23,915 nucleotides of DNA, taken from Clostridia bacterium. GTDB lineage: Bacteria; Bacillota; Clostridia; Oscillospirales; Ruminococcaceae. Within the stretch, counting starts at the first letter, position 1; each line of letters starts with the position of its first letter. Both the position numbers and the translations under genes were made by a program. The stretch lies in assembly GCA_026001145.1 (NCBI GenBank), contig BNZN01000011.1, positions 1-23,915 on the forward strand. The letters are read 5' to 3'. Below, piece by piece: positions 16,687 to 23,333 of this stretch. Below the pieces are notes generated by a model, which did not search any database, was not told the origin of the DNA, and worked only from the letters and a program-made list of their open reading frames with translations.

Positions 16687-18130
16687 CACAAACATCCCTT
16701 TTTATTTTCAAGAGGTTAGTTTTTTCAAACCTGTCACATATATTAACTTTGCGTATCTTTTGGCCATATGGCAGCCGTTTGTTTAGTTCTTTTATGTCCG
16801 AAAAGATCAAACTGATATCATATTCCTTTTCATCTAAATAAACATCATCCAAAACCACATCAGCTGCAAGCGCAATGTTTTCGTTGTCTTTTCTAACAGC
16901 TTTAACCACACATTCCTTAACGTATAAAATGCTATTTATCATCATCTCAAGTTCTTCCGGCGCTACCTTCTCGCCGTTTTTAAGAACAATGACGTTTTTC
17001 TTTCGCCCAGTTAAATGTACGAAACCATCACTATCTAAATGTCCCAAGTCTCCAGTTTTAAGCCATCCATCAACTACCGTTCTGTCCGTTTCCGCTTGGT
17101 CATTATAATAACCAAGCATTACATTCGGTCCCTTAACTAAAATTTCCCCTTCGCTCAGTTTGACTTGGCAGCCTGCAACGATCTTTCCAGCTGAGCCAAC
17201 TTTTATATTACGTGAATTGCTAAAAGAGACAACCGGTCCGCATTCTGTTAATCCATATGCATTAAGCAAGTCAATGCCGAATTCCTTAAATTCTTTAATT
17301 AATGCAGGATTTAAGTGTGCTCCCCCAGATATTACTTGTTTGGGAAGTGTAGCAACAGACCCTTTTTTTATTTCTTTCAATAGCTTTTCGACTAACAACG
17401 GAACCAAAAAGACAGCATCTGGTCTGAATAATTTTAGATCATTCAAAAAATCAGAAGCTTCATCTCCAATAAATGCTGTGCCCCCAACACGCAGTGCTGG
17501 TAATATGCCGACTGCCAACCCTCCAATGTGATAAAGCGGCAACAGAGCCAACATACTCTTAAAGCTATCCAAATTAGAAATTACGGCATTTACCGAAAGC
17601 ATAATATTAGTTTGTGAAAGCATTACCCCTTTTGGCTTTCCGTGACTCCCAGAGGTGTAGTAAATAACAGCGCATTCGCTAATTTCTTTGCGGGGAAGTT
17701 GGTTGTCGATAAGGGAGGATTCTAATGCCTCTTCAACACAAACATAACCCAAGGAATTCGGAAAATTCTGTTTTGTTTTCTCTAATATTCCCCGACTGCT
17801 TTTCGAATAGGTTATGAGCGTGCAACTGCTATTTTTCAGAATCGTTTCGACTTCGTGTTTCAAAACCCCAACAGGAATTACAATAAAACCTGCATTAATT
17901 ATAGAAAAAAAAGAAACGAGCCAAGCATAGCTGTTGGACCCCAAAATCGCGACTTGCCTGCTGTTTGTTTCAACGTTTTCAAGAACCGCTGTAAACTTCA
18001 ATATGTCTTTTTTAAGCTTGGAATATATGACTTCCTTTAAAATTCCATCATCAAAATGCTTTATTGCAACTTTGTCCCCAAAAACTGAGAAGTCATCCAG
18101 CATCTTCAAAATGGTTTTTTCAGTTCCCAA
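16664..18130 (-). CDS. Acyl-/amino acid-AMP ligase (ANL superfamily)
   Basis: A 488-residue adenylate-forming enzyme that should activate a carboxylic acid with ATP and load it on the adjacent carrier protein. Motifs: P-loop YYTSGSHGKPKGVMLSQTN (157-), LLPLYHIGGL (196-), NAYGLTECGPV (290-), WLKTGDLGHLDSDGF (356-), hinge TGRKKNVIVLKNGEKV (374-) and the C-terminal catalytic Lys, probably K475 in TNLLKIKR. The domain is free-standing, with no condensation or carrier domain attached. The start is TTG at 18130, inside the transporter gene's end, supported by GGAAGGTG about 7 nt upstream. The substrate (fatty acid, aryl acid or amino acid) cannot be read from the sequence. Confidence 0.9.
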   Translation of the reverse strand: MGTEKTILKMLDDFSVFGDKVAIKHFDDGILKEVIYSKLKKDILKFTAVLENVETNSRQVAILGSNSYAWLVSFFSIINAGFIVIPVGVLKHEVETILKNSSCTLITYSKSSRGILEKTKQNFPNSLGYVCVEEALESSLIDNQLPRKEISECAVIYYTSGSHGKPKGVMLSQTNIMLSVNAVISNLDSFKSMLALLPLYHIGGLAVGILPALRVGGTAFIGDEASDFLNDLKLFRPDAVFLVPLLVEKLLKEIKKGSVATLPKQVISGGAHLNPALIKEFKEFGIDLLNAYGLTECGPVVSFSNSRNIKVGSAGKIVAGCQVKLSEGEILVKGPNVMLGYYNDQAETDRTVVDGWLKTGDLGHLDSDGFVHLTGRKKNVIVLKNGEKVAPEELEMMINSILYVKECVVKAVRKDNENIALAADVVLDDVYLDEKEYDISLIFSDIKELNKRLPYGQKIRKVNICDRFEKTNLLKIKRDVCDEFVSEG

Positions 18131-19769
18131 GGTCTATCACCTTCCTAGCACCATCCAGCATATTTAGTTTATGTGTAATCAATATCACCATGCTTTTTTG
18201 TTTCATCTCATCTATGATTTTCACCACTTTTTGAAAATTAACAACGTCCAAGGAAGAGGTTATTTCATCAAAGATATTAATCGGTGCTTTTTTCAGGCAG
18301 ACCCTAGCTATAGCAAATCTTTGTATCTCCCCTCCAGAAAAGTTTATTTTTTCGTTGACAATTGAATCATATCCGTTTGCCAAGCTGACTATCTTATCAT
18401 GTAACCCAAGCCTTTTGCACACGTCCACAAGCTCTTCTTCTGAAACATTATTTTCGCAACCCAGCAACAGATTTTGACGCACAGAAACATTGAGCAATTC
18501 TGTGCTCTGTGCCACATAACCAATCTCAGATCGCAGCTGCTTCAAAGAAGTTACCTTGGTGTTACAGGGATAAACGTCTACATTACCGCACTTCGGTTTA
18601 TAAAGCCTTAACATTAATTTGGCAACCGTGCTCTTTCCTATTCCAGAAGAACCAACTACACCAAAAAGGCCGGTACCACGCAACTCAAAACTTAAATTAC
18701 TCAAGACTTCCTCTCCATCTCCATAACCAAATGATACATTTTGGAAAATAACCAATGGCTCATTTCCTGCCGGTTGATTGTTTTGCATTTCCTCAAAAGT
18801 TTCGGCAGGGAGCATCAAATATTCGTGCAATCTCTTTAGGACGGGAACGAGCTGACGATACGCCGTATTGCTGCTTATTAACTCATGAATCGGCCCTATT
18901 AGCATCTGAAAATAAACAATCAAGGCAACCACGGCACCAATGGTCATCTGGTTTGCCAAGACAAAATTAAACCCCAAAAGATAGATCGTTGCAATCGCAA
19001 AAGCCACAATGGTACTGCTTATTCCACCAGAAAAAGATGCAAGTTGACCGCTCTTATTGCTTATTTCGTAAAGTTTATTCAGCACCGAATTATACTGTTC
19101 ATTCGTTTTTTCTTCCACCACAAACGTTTTGATGAGTTCTATATTATCTATATTCTGCTCGATCGTCGTATAGAATTCGTCGTTCAGTTTTAATGATTTT
19201 TCAGAGATTTTTTCGAACTTTTCCCCAATGTAAACGTTATAAGCAGCATATGCAAGCATAATAAAAACGAGCACAAAAGTAATGAAATGCGAAAGCAAAA
19301 ACATCCCGATTAAGCTCATCAACAAAAATATAATATTATTAACAACCACAGCCCAGAAAGTGGTTATGAAACCGCTCAAGCTGCCTCCGTCATTCGTTAT
19401 TCGCGAAATAACATCCCCCTTGGAGTTTTTGTCAAAAAAAACAACAGGTGAATACAGAACTTTCATAAATAATTTGCTTCTGATATCCATTTTTATATTT
19501 TCTGAAACATATCTGAAGATGCTGTCCCTGACATATCCAAAAATAGGCTGCAACAAACACGCAATCAGAAAAACAAAAAAAACAAGATATATATCCTTTA
19601 TCGTCTCAAACTTGGCAACACTGTCTATTAAATATCTGGAAAGGTAAGGTGTTACAAAAACCGAAAAATTCAAAAGAAACGTTACCAAAATGCCGAGGAA
19701 CTCTTTCTTCTTGTGTTCTTTAATCAAGTTGAACAAATAGCTCTTGAATTCAAACACTTGTTTCTTCAT
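18120..19769 (-). CDS. ABC exporter with fused membrane and ATPase domains, no peptidase domain
   Basis: A 549-residue half-transporter. The membrane domain (about 1-310) has hydrophobic spans near 25-45, 58-78, 137-160, 163-180, 252-270 and 275-292, and the coupling segment SPVVFFDKNSKGDVISRITND typical of exporters. The ATPase domain has Walker A GSSGIGKST (373-381), Q-loop Q421, signature NFSGGEIQR (476-484), Walker B INIFDE (497-502) and H-loop His533. All key residues are present. There is no N-terminal C39 peptidase domain, so leader removal is not done by this protein, unlike the usual bacteriocin exporters. The start overlaps the end of the GNAT gene and the ribosome site is weak, which suggests coupling. 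Likely cargo: the mature Cys-rich peptides. Confidence 0.9.
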   Translation of the reverse strand: MKKQVFEFKSYLFNLIKEHKKKEFLGILVTFLLNFSVFVTPYLSRYLIDSVAKFETIKDIYLVFFVFLIACLLQPIFGYVRDSIFRYVSENIKMDIRSKLFMKVLYSPVVFFDKNSKGDVISRITNDGGSLSGFITTFWAVVVNNIIFLLMSLIGMFLLSHFITFVLVFIMLAYAAYNVYIGEKFEKISEKSLKLNDEFYTTIEQNIDNIELIKTFVVEEKTNEQYNSVLNKLYEISNKSGQLASFSGGISSTIVAFAIATIYLLGFNFVLANQMTIGAVVALIVYFQMLIGPIHELISSNTAYRQLVPVLKRLHEYLMLPAETFEEMQNNQPAGNEPLVIFQNVSFGYGDGEEVLSNLSFELRGTGLFGVVGSSGIGKSTVAKLMLRLYKPKCGNVDVYPCNTKVTSLKQLRSEIGYVAQSTELLNVSVRQNLLLGCENNVSEEELVDVCKRLGLHDKIVSLANGYDSIVNEKINFSGGEIQRFAIARVCLKKAPINIFDEITSSLDVVNFQKVVKIIDEMKQKSMVILITHKLNMLDGARKVIDLGN

Positions 19770-20271
19770 CTGATTTCAACTTCTTAATAAATTTTATTTT
19801 ATACCGTGAAAACCCCACTGAGTTTAAAAATTTCTGCACTCTTCCATTAAAGTGATAAGTATCGGCTCCCAAAAATCCGTACCCCTTTTTTATTGCCCAA
19901 TCTGAGGCAGCTTCAAACAACCCAAAAAAAACACCGTAAGCTATTTTTTCTTTTCTCACAGATTCTTTCACGAAAAGATTCAAAATATACGCGAAAGGAG
20001 CAATTTCAAAACTGTCGTCCTGATCGCGATGCCAAACCTCCACAAACCCAACAATTTTACCCCCTGAATCGGCGACAAAAACTTGCACTTCTCCGTCTTC
20101 GATGTAACTTTCGTAATGTTCTGTAAGATCAGATGTATCGATTGGTTTCGGGTAAAAAACATTTTGAGAAAGTTGATCAATCCCCAATTTATTGCAAAGA
20201 ACACCCACTTCATATGCATCACAAACCCGCATTTCCCTTATGAAAAGCTTGTTTTCCTCATTGTCTCTCAT
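19750..20271 (-). CDS. GNAT-family N-acyltransferase
   Basis: A 173-residue GNAT fold protein. Seen: N-terminal LFIREMRVCDAYEVGVLC, the central VFVADSGGKIVGFVEVW strand pair, FAYILNLFVKESVRKEKIAYG (the CoA pyrophosphate-binding motif region; the usual Q/R-x-x-G-x-G/A is changed to VRKEKIAYG), and GYGFLGADTYHFNGRVQKFLNSVGF, a common GNAT ending. AAGGTGAG precedes the ATG. It lies between the precursors and the exporter. GNAT enzymes are known to attach fatty acyl groups to RiPPs (for example the selidamide maturases), so with the operon's ligase and carrier protein it is a good candidate for acylating the peptides. Self-protection by acetylation of the product is the main alternative. Confidence 0.85.
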   Translation of the reverse strand: MRDNEENKLFIREMRVCDAYEVGVLCNKLGIDQLSQNVFYPKPIDTSDLTEHYESYIEDGEVQVFVADSGGKIVGFVEVWHRDQDDSFEIAPFAYILNLFVKESVRKEKIAYGVFFGLFEAASDWAIKKGYGFLGADTYHFNGRVQKFLNSVGFSRYKIKFIKKLKSDEETSV

Positions 20272-20321
20272 CTTTATTTCTCACCTTCAACCGCAACTTC
20301 TTGTTCCAGAACGACATTTTT

Positions 20322-20441
20322 CTATTTTTTGAGGCAACGGGTACAAAGGCTGCAATCGTTGTCGCAAAATTTGCAATGCCTGCCACAACCGTGGCAGAAT
20401 CCCTCCGAAAACACACTGCTGGGCTTCACTATAAATACCAT
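20322..20441 (-). CDS. Cys-rich RiPP precursor 7 (Clo7bot-like), 39 aa
   Basis: Leader MVFIVKPSSVFSEGF followed by a core with seven Cys at 16, 19, 23, 26, 30, 33 and 36 (spacings 2-3-2-3-2-2) and a short LKK end. The ATG at 20441 follows AAGGAAG by about 10 nt. The opening V-F-I-V-K-P and F-x-EGFC match the other precursors, especially number 6. It is the last precursor before the GNAT gene. Too small for routine gene finding, but the shared leader and Cys ladder make it convincing. Confidence 0.82.
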   Translation of the reverse strand: MVFIVKPSSVFSEGFCHGCGRHCKFCDNDCSLCTRCLKK

Positions 20442-20485
20442 TCTCTTTATCTTCCTTTCCATTAAATCTGAGATCACAGATTCGC

Positions 20486-20611
20486 TCACTTTCTACTGTT
20501 GATGACACAATGGTAACAGCGCGAGCAATGATTACATCGCTTACAAAAGTTAGTGCAATGACAAAATCCCTCTTCAAATACCTTGGTTGGTTTCACAATA
20601 TATCTCATCAT
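20486..20611 (-). CDS. Cys-rich RiPP precursor 6 (Clo7bot-like), 40-41 aa
   Basis: The leader is MMRYIVKPTKVFEEGF, with tandem ATGs at 20611 and 20608; GGAGGAGGG lies 6 nt before the second, which is probably the one used. Counted from the second Met, seven Cys stand at 16, 18, 22, 25, 28, 31 and 34. The core also has four His among the Cys (CHC, NHC, YHC), so a metal-like or thioether-rich product is conceivable. The end is VINSRK. Same leader pattern as precursor 7. Confidence 0.83.
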   Translation of the reverse strand: MMRYIVKPTKVFEEGFCHCTNFCKRCNHCSRCYHCVINSRK

Positions 20612-20668
20612 TTCCCTCCTCCGAAACTTTAGGCCTCATACTCTACGTAAATATTGTTGGGTAAATTT

Positions 20669-20866
20669 TCACCCACTGTGGGCAGCACAATGAACGCAGT
20701 GACCAGAACACCTAGTACACGTCCCACCAGTGGTTACCTCACCACAAACATTTTGGCAAACTTGGCTACAATTTCCGCCACTCAGACTCTCGCGCAATCT
20801 TCGTCCAAAGCCCGTGCAGAAACAGTAAGACCCCGTTGTGAGGGCAGGAAACACAACATATTTCAT
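20669..20866 (-). CDS. Cys-rich RiPP precursor 5, long type, 65 aa
   Basis: Start chosen at the ATG 20866, which has GAGGTGG 5 nt upstream and the family opening MKYVVFP; a longer upstream frame exists but runs through the intergenic repeat. Nine Cys at 15, 17, 33, 37, 41, 50, 53, 57 and 60. Residues 1-40 are almost the same as precursor 4 (TTGSYCFCTGFGRRLRESL), after which the two diverge: this one has TCTRCSGHCVHC before the end. The Arg-rich linker between Cys17 and Cys33 is absent from the short precursors. Confidence 0.85.
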   Translation of the reverse strand: MKYVVFPALTTGSYCFCTGFGRRLRESLSGGNCSQVCQNVCGEVTTGGTCTRCSGHCVHCAAHSG

Positions 20867-20927
20867 AAAACCACCTCTTTTTTTAAACAATGTGCAAACT
20901 AAATACGCACACTTTTTAACTAACTGC
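20745..20927. repeat. Tandem gene duplication, copy A
   Basis: Covers the upstream region, ribosome site and first ~40 codons of precursor 5. It matches 21022-21201, including a 60-nt stretch (20783-20842) with no differences. Confidence 0.85.
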
Positions 20928-21143
20928 ATTGCAATGCCTCGAACACTGCTCACCGCAAAAAGAATATGAATGAGGGGGGCAATGAGTCCCCTGTGGCCCG
21001 CCGCCTGGAGCCACTCCGCTGCAAACATTATGGCAAACTTGGCTGCAATTCCCACGGCCCAGACTCTCGCGCAATCTTCGTCCAAAGCCCGTGCAGAAAC
21101 AGTAAGACCCCGTTGTGAGAGCAGGAAACACAATATACTTCAT
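20916..21143 (-). CDS. Cys-rich RiPP precursor 4, long type, 75 aa
   Basis: The ATG at 21143 has GAGGTGG just upstream and opens MKYIVFPALTTGSYCFC. Nine Cys at 15, 17, 33, 37, 41, 55, 63, 67 and 71. The front half matches precursor 5, while the end, SFCGEQCSRHCNAVS, matches the end of precursor 3 (GCGSQCSVDCDAVS). It therefore looks like a mosaic linking the two, with a Gly/Pro-rich connector (GVAPGGGPQG) between. The sequence is fully open. Confidence 0.87.
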   Translation of the reverse strand: MKYIVFPALTTGSYCFCTGFGRRLRESLGRGNCSQVCHNVCSGVAPGGGPQGTHCPPHSYSFCGEQCSRHCNAVS

Positions 21144-21201
21144 GAAACCACCTCTTTTTCAAATGATGTAAATTAAATACGCACACTTTTTAACTGACTG
21201 C
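21022..21201. repeat. Tandem gene duplication, copy B
   Basis: Covers the upstream region, ribosome site and first ~40 codons of precursor 4. It is the partner of 20745-20927, offset by 274-277 bp. Confidence 0.85.
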
Positions 21202-21432
21202 GTCACAATCCACCGAACATTGACTGCCACATCCAGAAAACAAATTGGGGTTACAATATGACCTTCGATGACGCCCACCAACAAGAGAAGCACAACTTGG
21301 AATCAATCCGCTATTGACACGGCAAACTTGACCACAACTTCCACCAGTCAAGCTTTGTTCCAATCTTTGCGCAAAACCTGTGCAAAAACAGTAAGCCGCT
21401 GCCACAGGATTTGGCAACACAACAAATTTCAT
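21190..21432 (-). CDS. Cys-rich RiPP precursor 3, long type, 80 aa
   Basis: The ATG at 21432 is chosen over the GTG at 21450 because it gives the family opening MKFVVLP and has AAGGAAG about 8 nt upstream. Nine Cys at 15, 17, 33, 37, 47, 60, 68, 72 and 76. It shares AYCFCTGF and QRLEQSLTGGSCGQVC with precursors 4 and 5 and the QCSVDCDAVS end with precursor 4. The middle (about 39-60) is unique, with an Arg-rich GGRHRRSYC. Longest of the set. Confidence 0.85.
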   Translation of the reverse strand: MKFVVLPNPVAAAYCFCTGFAQRLEQSLTGGSCGQVCRVNSGLIPSCASLVGGRHRRSYCNPNLFSGCGSQCSVDCDAVS

Positions 21433-21446
21433 AACCCACTTCCTTT

Positions 21447-21566
21447 TCACGTATCGCGATCACAAGCACCATTACATTGCTTACGACACCTATTTTGGCA
21501 CTGCTCCCTACATCCAAAACAGAAACCTTCTGCAAATCTATGACTAGGTTCAACAATATACTTCAT
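21447..21566 (-). CDS. Cys-rich RiPP precursor 2, short type, 39 aa
   Basis: Leader MKYIVEPSHRFAEGF, then six Cys at 16, 19, 23, 27, 31 and 35: CFGCREQCQNRCRKQCNGAC. After the first pair the Cys fall every fourth residue (C-x3-C). An in-frame ATG at 21578 touches the AGGAAGG site, so 21566 (12 nt away) is preferred. The stop overlaps the GTG at 21450 but not the start of precursor 3. Confidence 0.85.
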   Translation of the reverse strand: MKYIVEPSHRFAEGFCFGCREQCQNRCRKQCNGACDRDT

Positions 21567-21607
21567 AACCTTTGCCATCCTTCCTTCTGCTTCCTGACAG
21601 CACATTT

Positions 21608-21727
21608 TCATTTTGCCTTTCCGCGATTCCTGTTACACTGCTCTTCACACCTATTTTGGCACTGCTTGCCACATATATAACAGTAGCCCTCTGTGAAGAA
21701 ACAATCCGGCTCAACAATATATTTCAC
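21608..21727 (-). CDS. Cys-rich RiPP precursor 1, short type, 39 aa
   Basis: Begins with GTG at 21727 after GAGAGGGG. Leader MKYIVEPDCFFTEGY with an extra Cys9, then Cys 16, 19, 23, 27 and 31 (CYICGKQCQNRCEEQC) and a basic end without the sixth core Cys. The KQCQNRC/EQCQNRC core is shared with precursor 2, so the pair are recent relatives. First precursor after the maturase gene (62-nt gap), as is usual for peptides kept next to their modifying enzyme. Confidence 0.85.
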   Translation of the reverse strand: MKYIVEPDCFFTEGYCYICGKQCQNRCEEQCNRNRGKAK

Positions 21728-21789
21728 GACAAAACGCCCCTCTCTGCAAATTCTGGCCCCTTTTTTCAAAACACTCACTAAAACCCAAA

Positions 21790-23148
21790 TTAACTCGACT
21801 TCAGCTCGGTTTTAGCTTGTTCACCAGAACATTCCCCTTCGCTGCAAAACACGTCGTACCTTGTTTTCAGGGCGTCCACAAGATTATATTTCCATTTTTC
21901 ACAATCCGGTTTCTCATCCTTCAGACCTTTATAAGGACACCCTCCCATACAAATGGGCAGAATTTCGCAATCTACACACTCTTGCTTGTCAAAAGGAGAC
22001 CAAAGCAAATATTCAAGAAAAAGATTTGAAATTTCGGGGTTTTCAGTCTCTTTTATATTTCCGACAACCCGTGCCGGATTGCCGATATCGTTCCAACACT
22101 TGTACAAACCACCTTTTGGGTCTACCACACATGAAGCCAAAGAGTCCGCACAACAATAATTTGCTTTTGTTCCTGGGTAATAGGGATAACCAGAGGCACT
22201 AAAACCCTTTTCAATCAAAATGTTCTGATATTTTTGGCTTTCTTGAGCATATTCTTTTGTATCTAAGCACGTTCCTGCAATCGAAGGACAAACATCAGTG
22301 TAATCTTTCACATGTCCCAGACTAATATCGCATCTTCGCAAATCATTTGCGATAAAAATATCAAGAAGCTTTTCTAACCCTTCAAGATTTGTTTTGTCTA
22401 TGTTTATTCGAATGCCTACGTGAATTCCGGCATCTTCGAGAGATTTAATATTTTTTATTATCACATCAAACGTTGGCTTCGAGCTATTTTTCAGCTTTCT
22501 GTGCGCGTTATGAACTTCCGGAAGCCCGTCTACAGTTATTTGGATTCCCGAAATAGCTGCTTTTTTGAGATTCTCTATAGTTTCATCATCAACCAGATAC
22601 CCGTTTGATACCATGTAAGCACTATAAGGAGCCTCATATTTTTTGCATATCTCAATCATTCTCTCAGACATCTGCCAAATCACATCTTTTGCAAGCAACG
22701 GCTCTCCACCATACCAAGTTATGGAAATAGGTTCTTTTTCTTTTGCAGCGCGCTCCACCCGTTCATAAATGGCAACAATCACATCGTCTTCAATGAAACC
22801 AAAATCACCCTGAACACCTTCATAACAATAAGGGCAAGCAAAATTGCAGCTCAATGTCGGAGCAATCGTCAAACCCAAACCACGATTGCTAAACTTCCCC
22901 TTCCCGCTATTGAATTTCAACAGATTTAATTCACTCAGCCCATCGTCAAGAATAAAAAAACCTTTTTTCATATCCTCAATGAGAACTCTCGTCGTATCAT
23001 CGACCTGCTTAACATCCAAAGAATCGATGTTGCTAAACACTTTGTCAAAGTTCGCATCTATTTCTGCCAAACAGGAAGTGATGGCATTGAAAGCCAATTT
23101 TTTGCCTTTATATTCAAAAAATATATTGTATTTGGATTTCTTCATCAT
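21790..23148 (-). CDS. ccpM: Radical SAM/SPASM peptide maturase (CcpM-like)
   Basis: A 452-residue radical SAM enzyme expected to form thioether (Cys S to C) links in the precursors. Residues 1-90 are an N-terminal recognition region. The [4Fe-4S]-SAM site is CNFACPYC (Cys 101, 105, 108), followed by the SAM-binding GGEP (147-150) and SNGY (181-184). The SPASM region holds Cys 332, 333, 340 and 351, then CVDCEILPICMGGC (391, 394, 400, 404) and Cys 416, 435 and 440, enough for two auxiliary clusters. GAGGAGA lies about 10 nt before tandem ATGs. It matches the Clostridium family named CcpM, recalled for Clo7bot Cys-rich peptides. It is the first gene of the operon, ahead of all seven precursors. 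Confidence 0.92.
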   Translation of the reverse strand: MMKKSKYNIFFEYKGKKLAFNAITSCLAEIDANFDKVFSNIDSLDVKQVDDTTRVLIEDMKKGFFILDDGLSELNLLKFNSGKGKFSNRGLGLTIAPTLSCNFACPYCYEGVQGDFGFIEDDVIVAIYERVERAAKEKEPISITWYGGEPLLAKDVIWQMSERMIEICKKYEAPYSAYMVSNGYLVDDETIENLKKAAISGIQITVDGLPEVHNAHRKLKNSSKPTFDVIIKNIKSLEDAGIHVGIRINIDKTNLEGLEKLLDIFIANDLRRCDISLGHVKDYTDVCPSIAGTCLDTKEYAQESQKYQNILIEKGFSASGYPYYPGTKANYCCADSLASCVVDPKGGLYKCWNDIGNPARVVGNIKETENPEISNLFLEYLLWSPFDKQECVDCEILPICMGGCPYKGLKDEKPDCEKWKYNLVDALKTRYDVFCSEGECSGEQAKTELKSS

Positions 23149-23239
23149 TGAGAAAACATCTCCTCACTCTCACGCTTGCCAGATCACCAGTCCCGGTCGC
23201 ACCAGCCTCCCTTGAATTATATCATCAAAATTACTTATA

Positions 23240-23268
23240 TTGATATGCGCACATGTCGTTTTCGACAA
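23240..23268 (-). promoter_or_regulatory. Possible promoter of the RiPP operon
   Basis: On the minus strand TTGTCG (23268-23263) is 17 nt from TATCAA (23245-23240), each a 4 of 6 match to consensus. The transcript would have a leader of about 85 nt, with a GC-rich stretch (23173-23214) holding repeated CTGGTG. Confidence 0.4.
23254..23267. promoter_or_regulatory. Inverted repeat overlapping the operon's -35 element
   Basis: TGTCG-TTTT-CGACA is a perfect 5-bp inverted repeat with a 4-nt spacer. It covers the proposed -35 of the RiPP promoter and lies in the gap between the two divergent genes, a position suited to an operator. The binding protein is unknown. Confidence 0.4.
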
Positions 23269-23333
23269 AGATATTGTATGCTTTGAAATATTTTTTTGTT
23301 ATCATTTAGGTAGAGATATTTAGAAAAAAAGAA

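Noticed and set aside
20287..20577. A 96-residue minus-strand frame over precursors 6 and 7
   Set aside because: It has no family features, and two convincing Cys-rich peptides with good ribosome sites occupy the same DNA in other frames.
20669..21133. A 154-residue minus-strand frame running through precursor 5 and its upstream region
   Set aside because: The first ~90 codons read through precursor 4 in a wrong frame. The ATG at 20866 has a GAGGTGG site and the family leader.
20740..21210. Repeats that could suggest a CRISPR array
   Set aside because: There are only two copies of about 180 bp and they contain coding sequence with RBS. This is a gene duplication.
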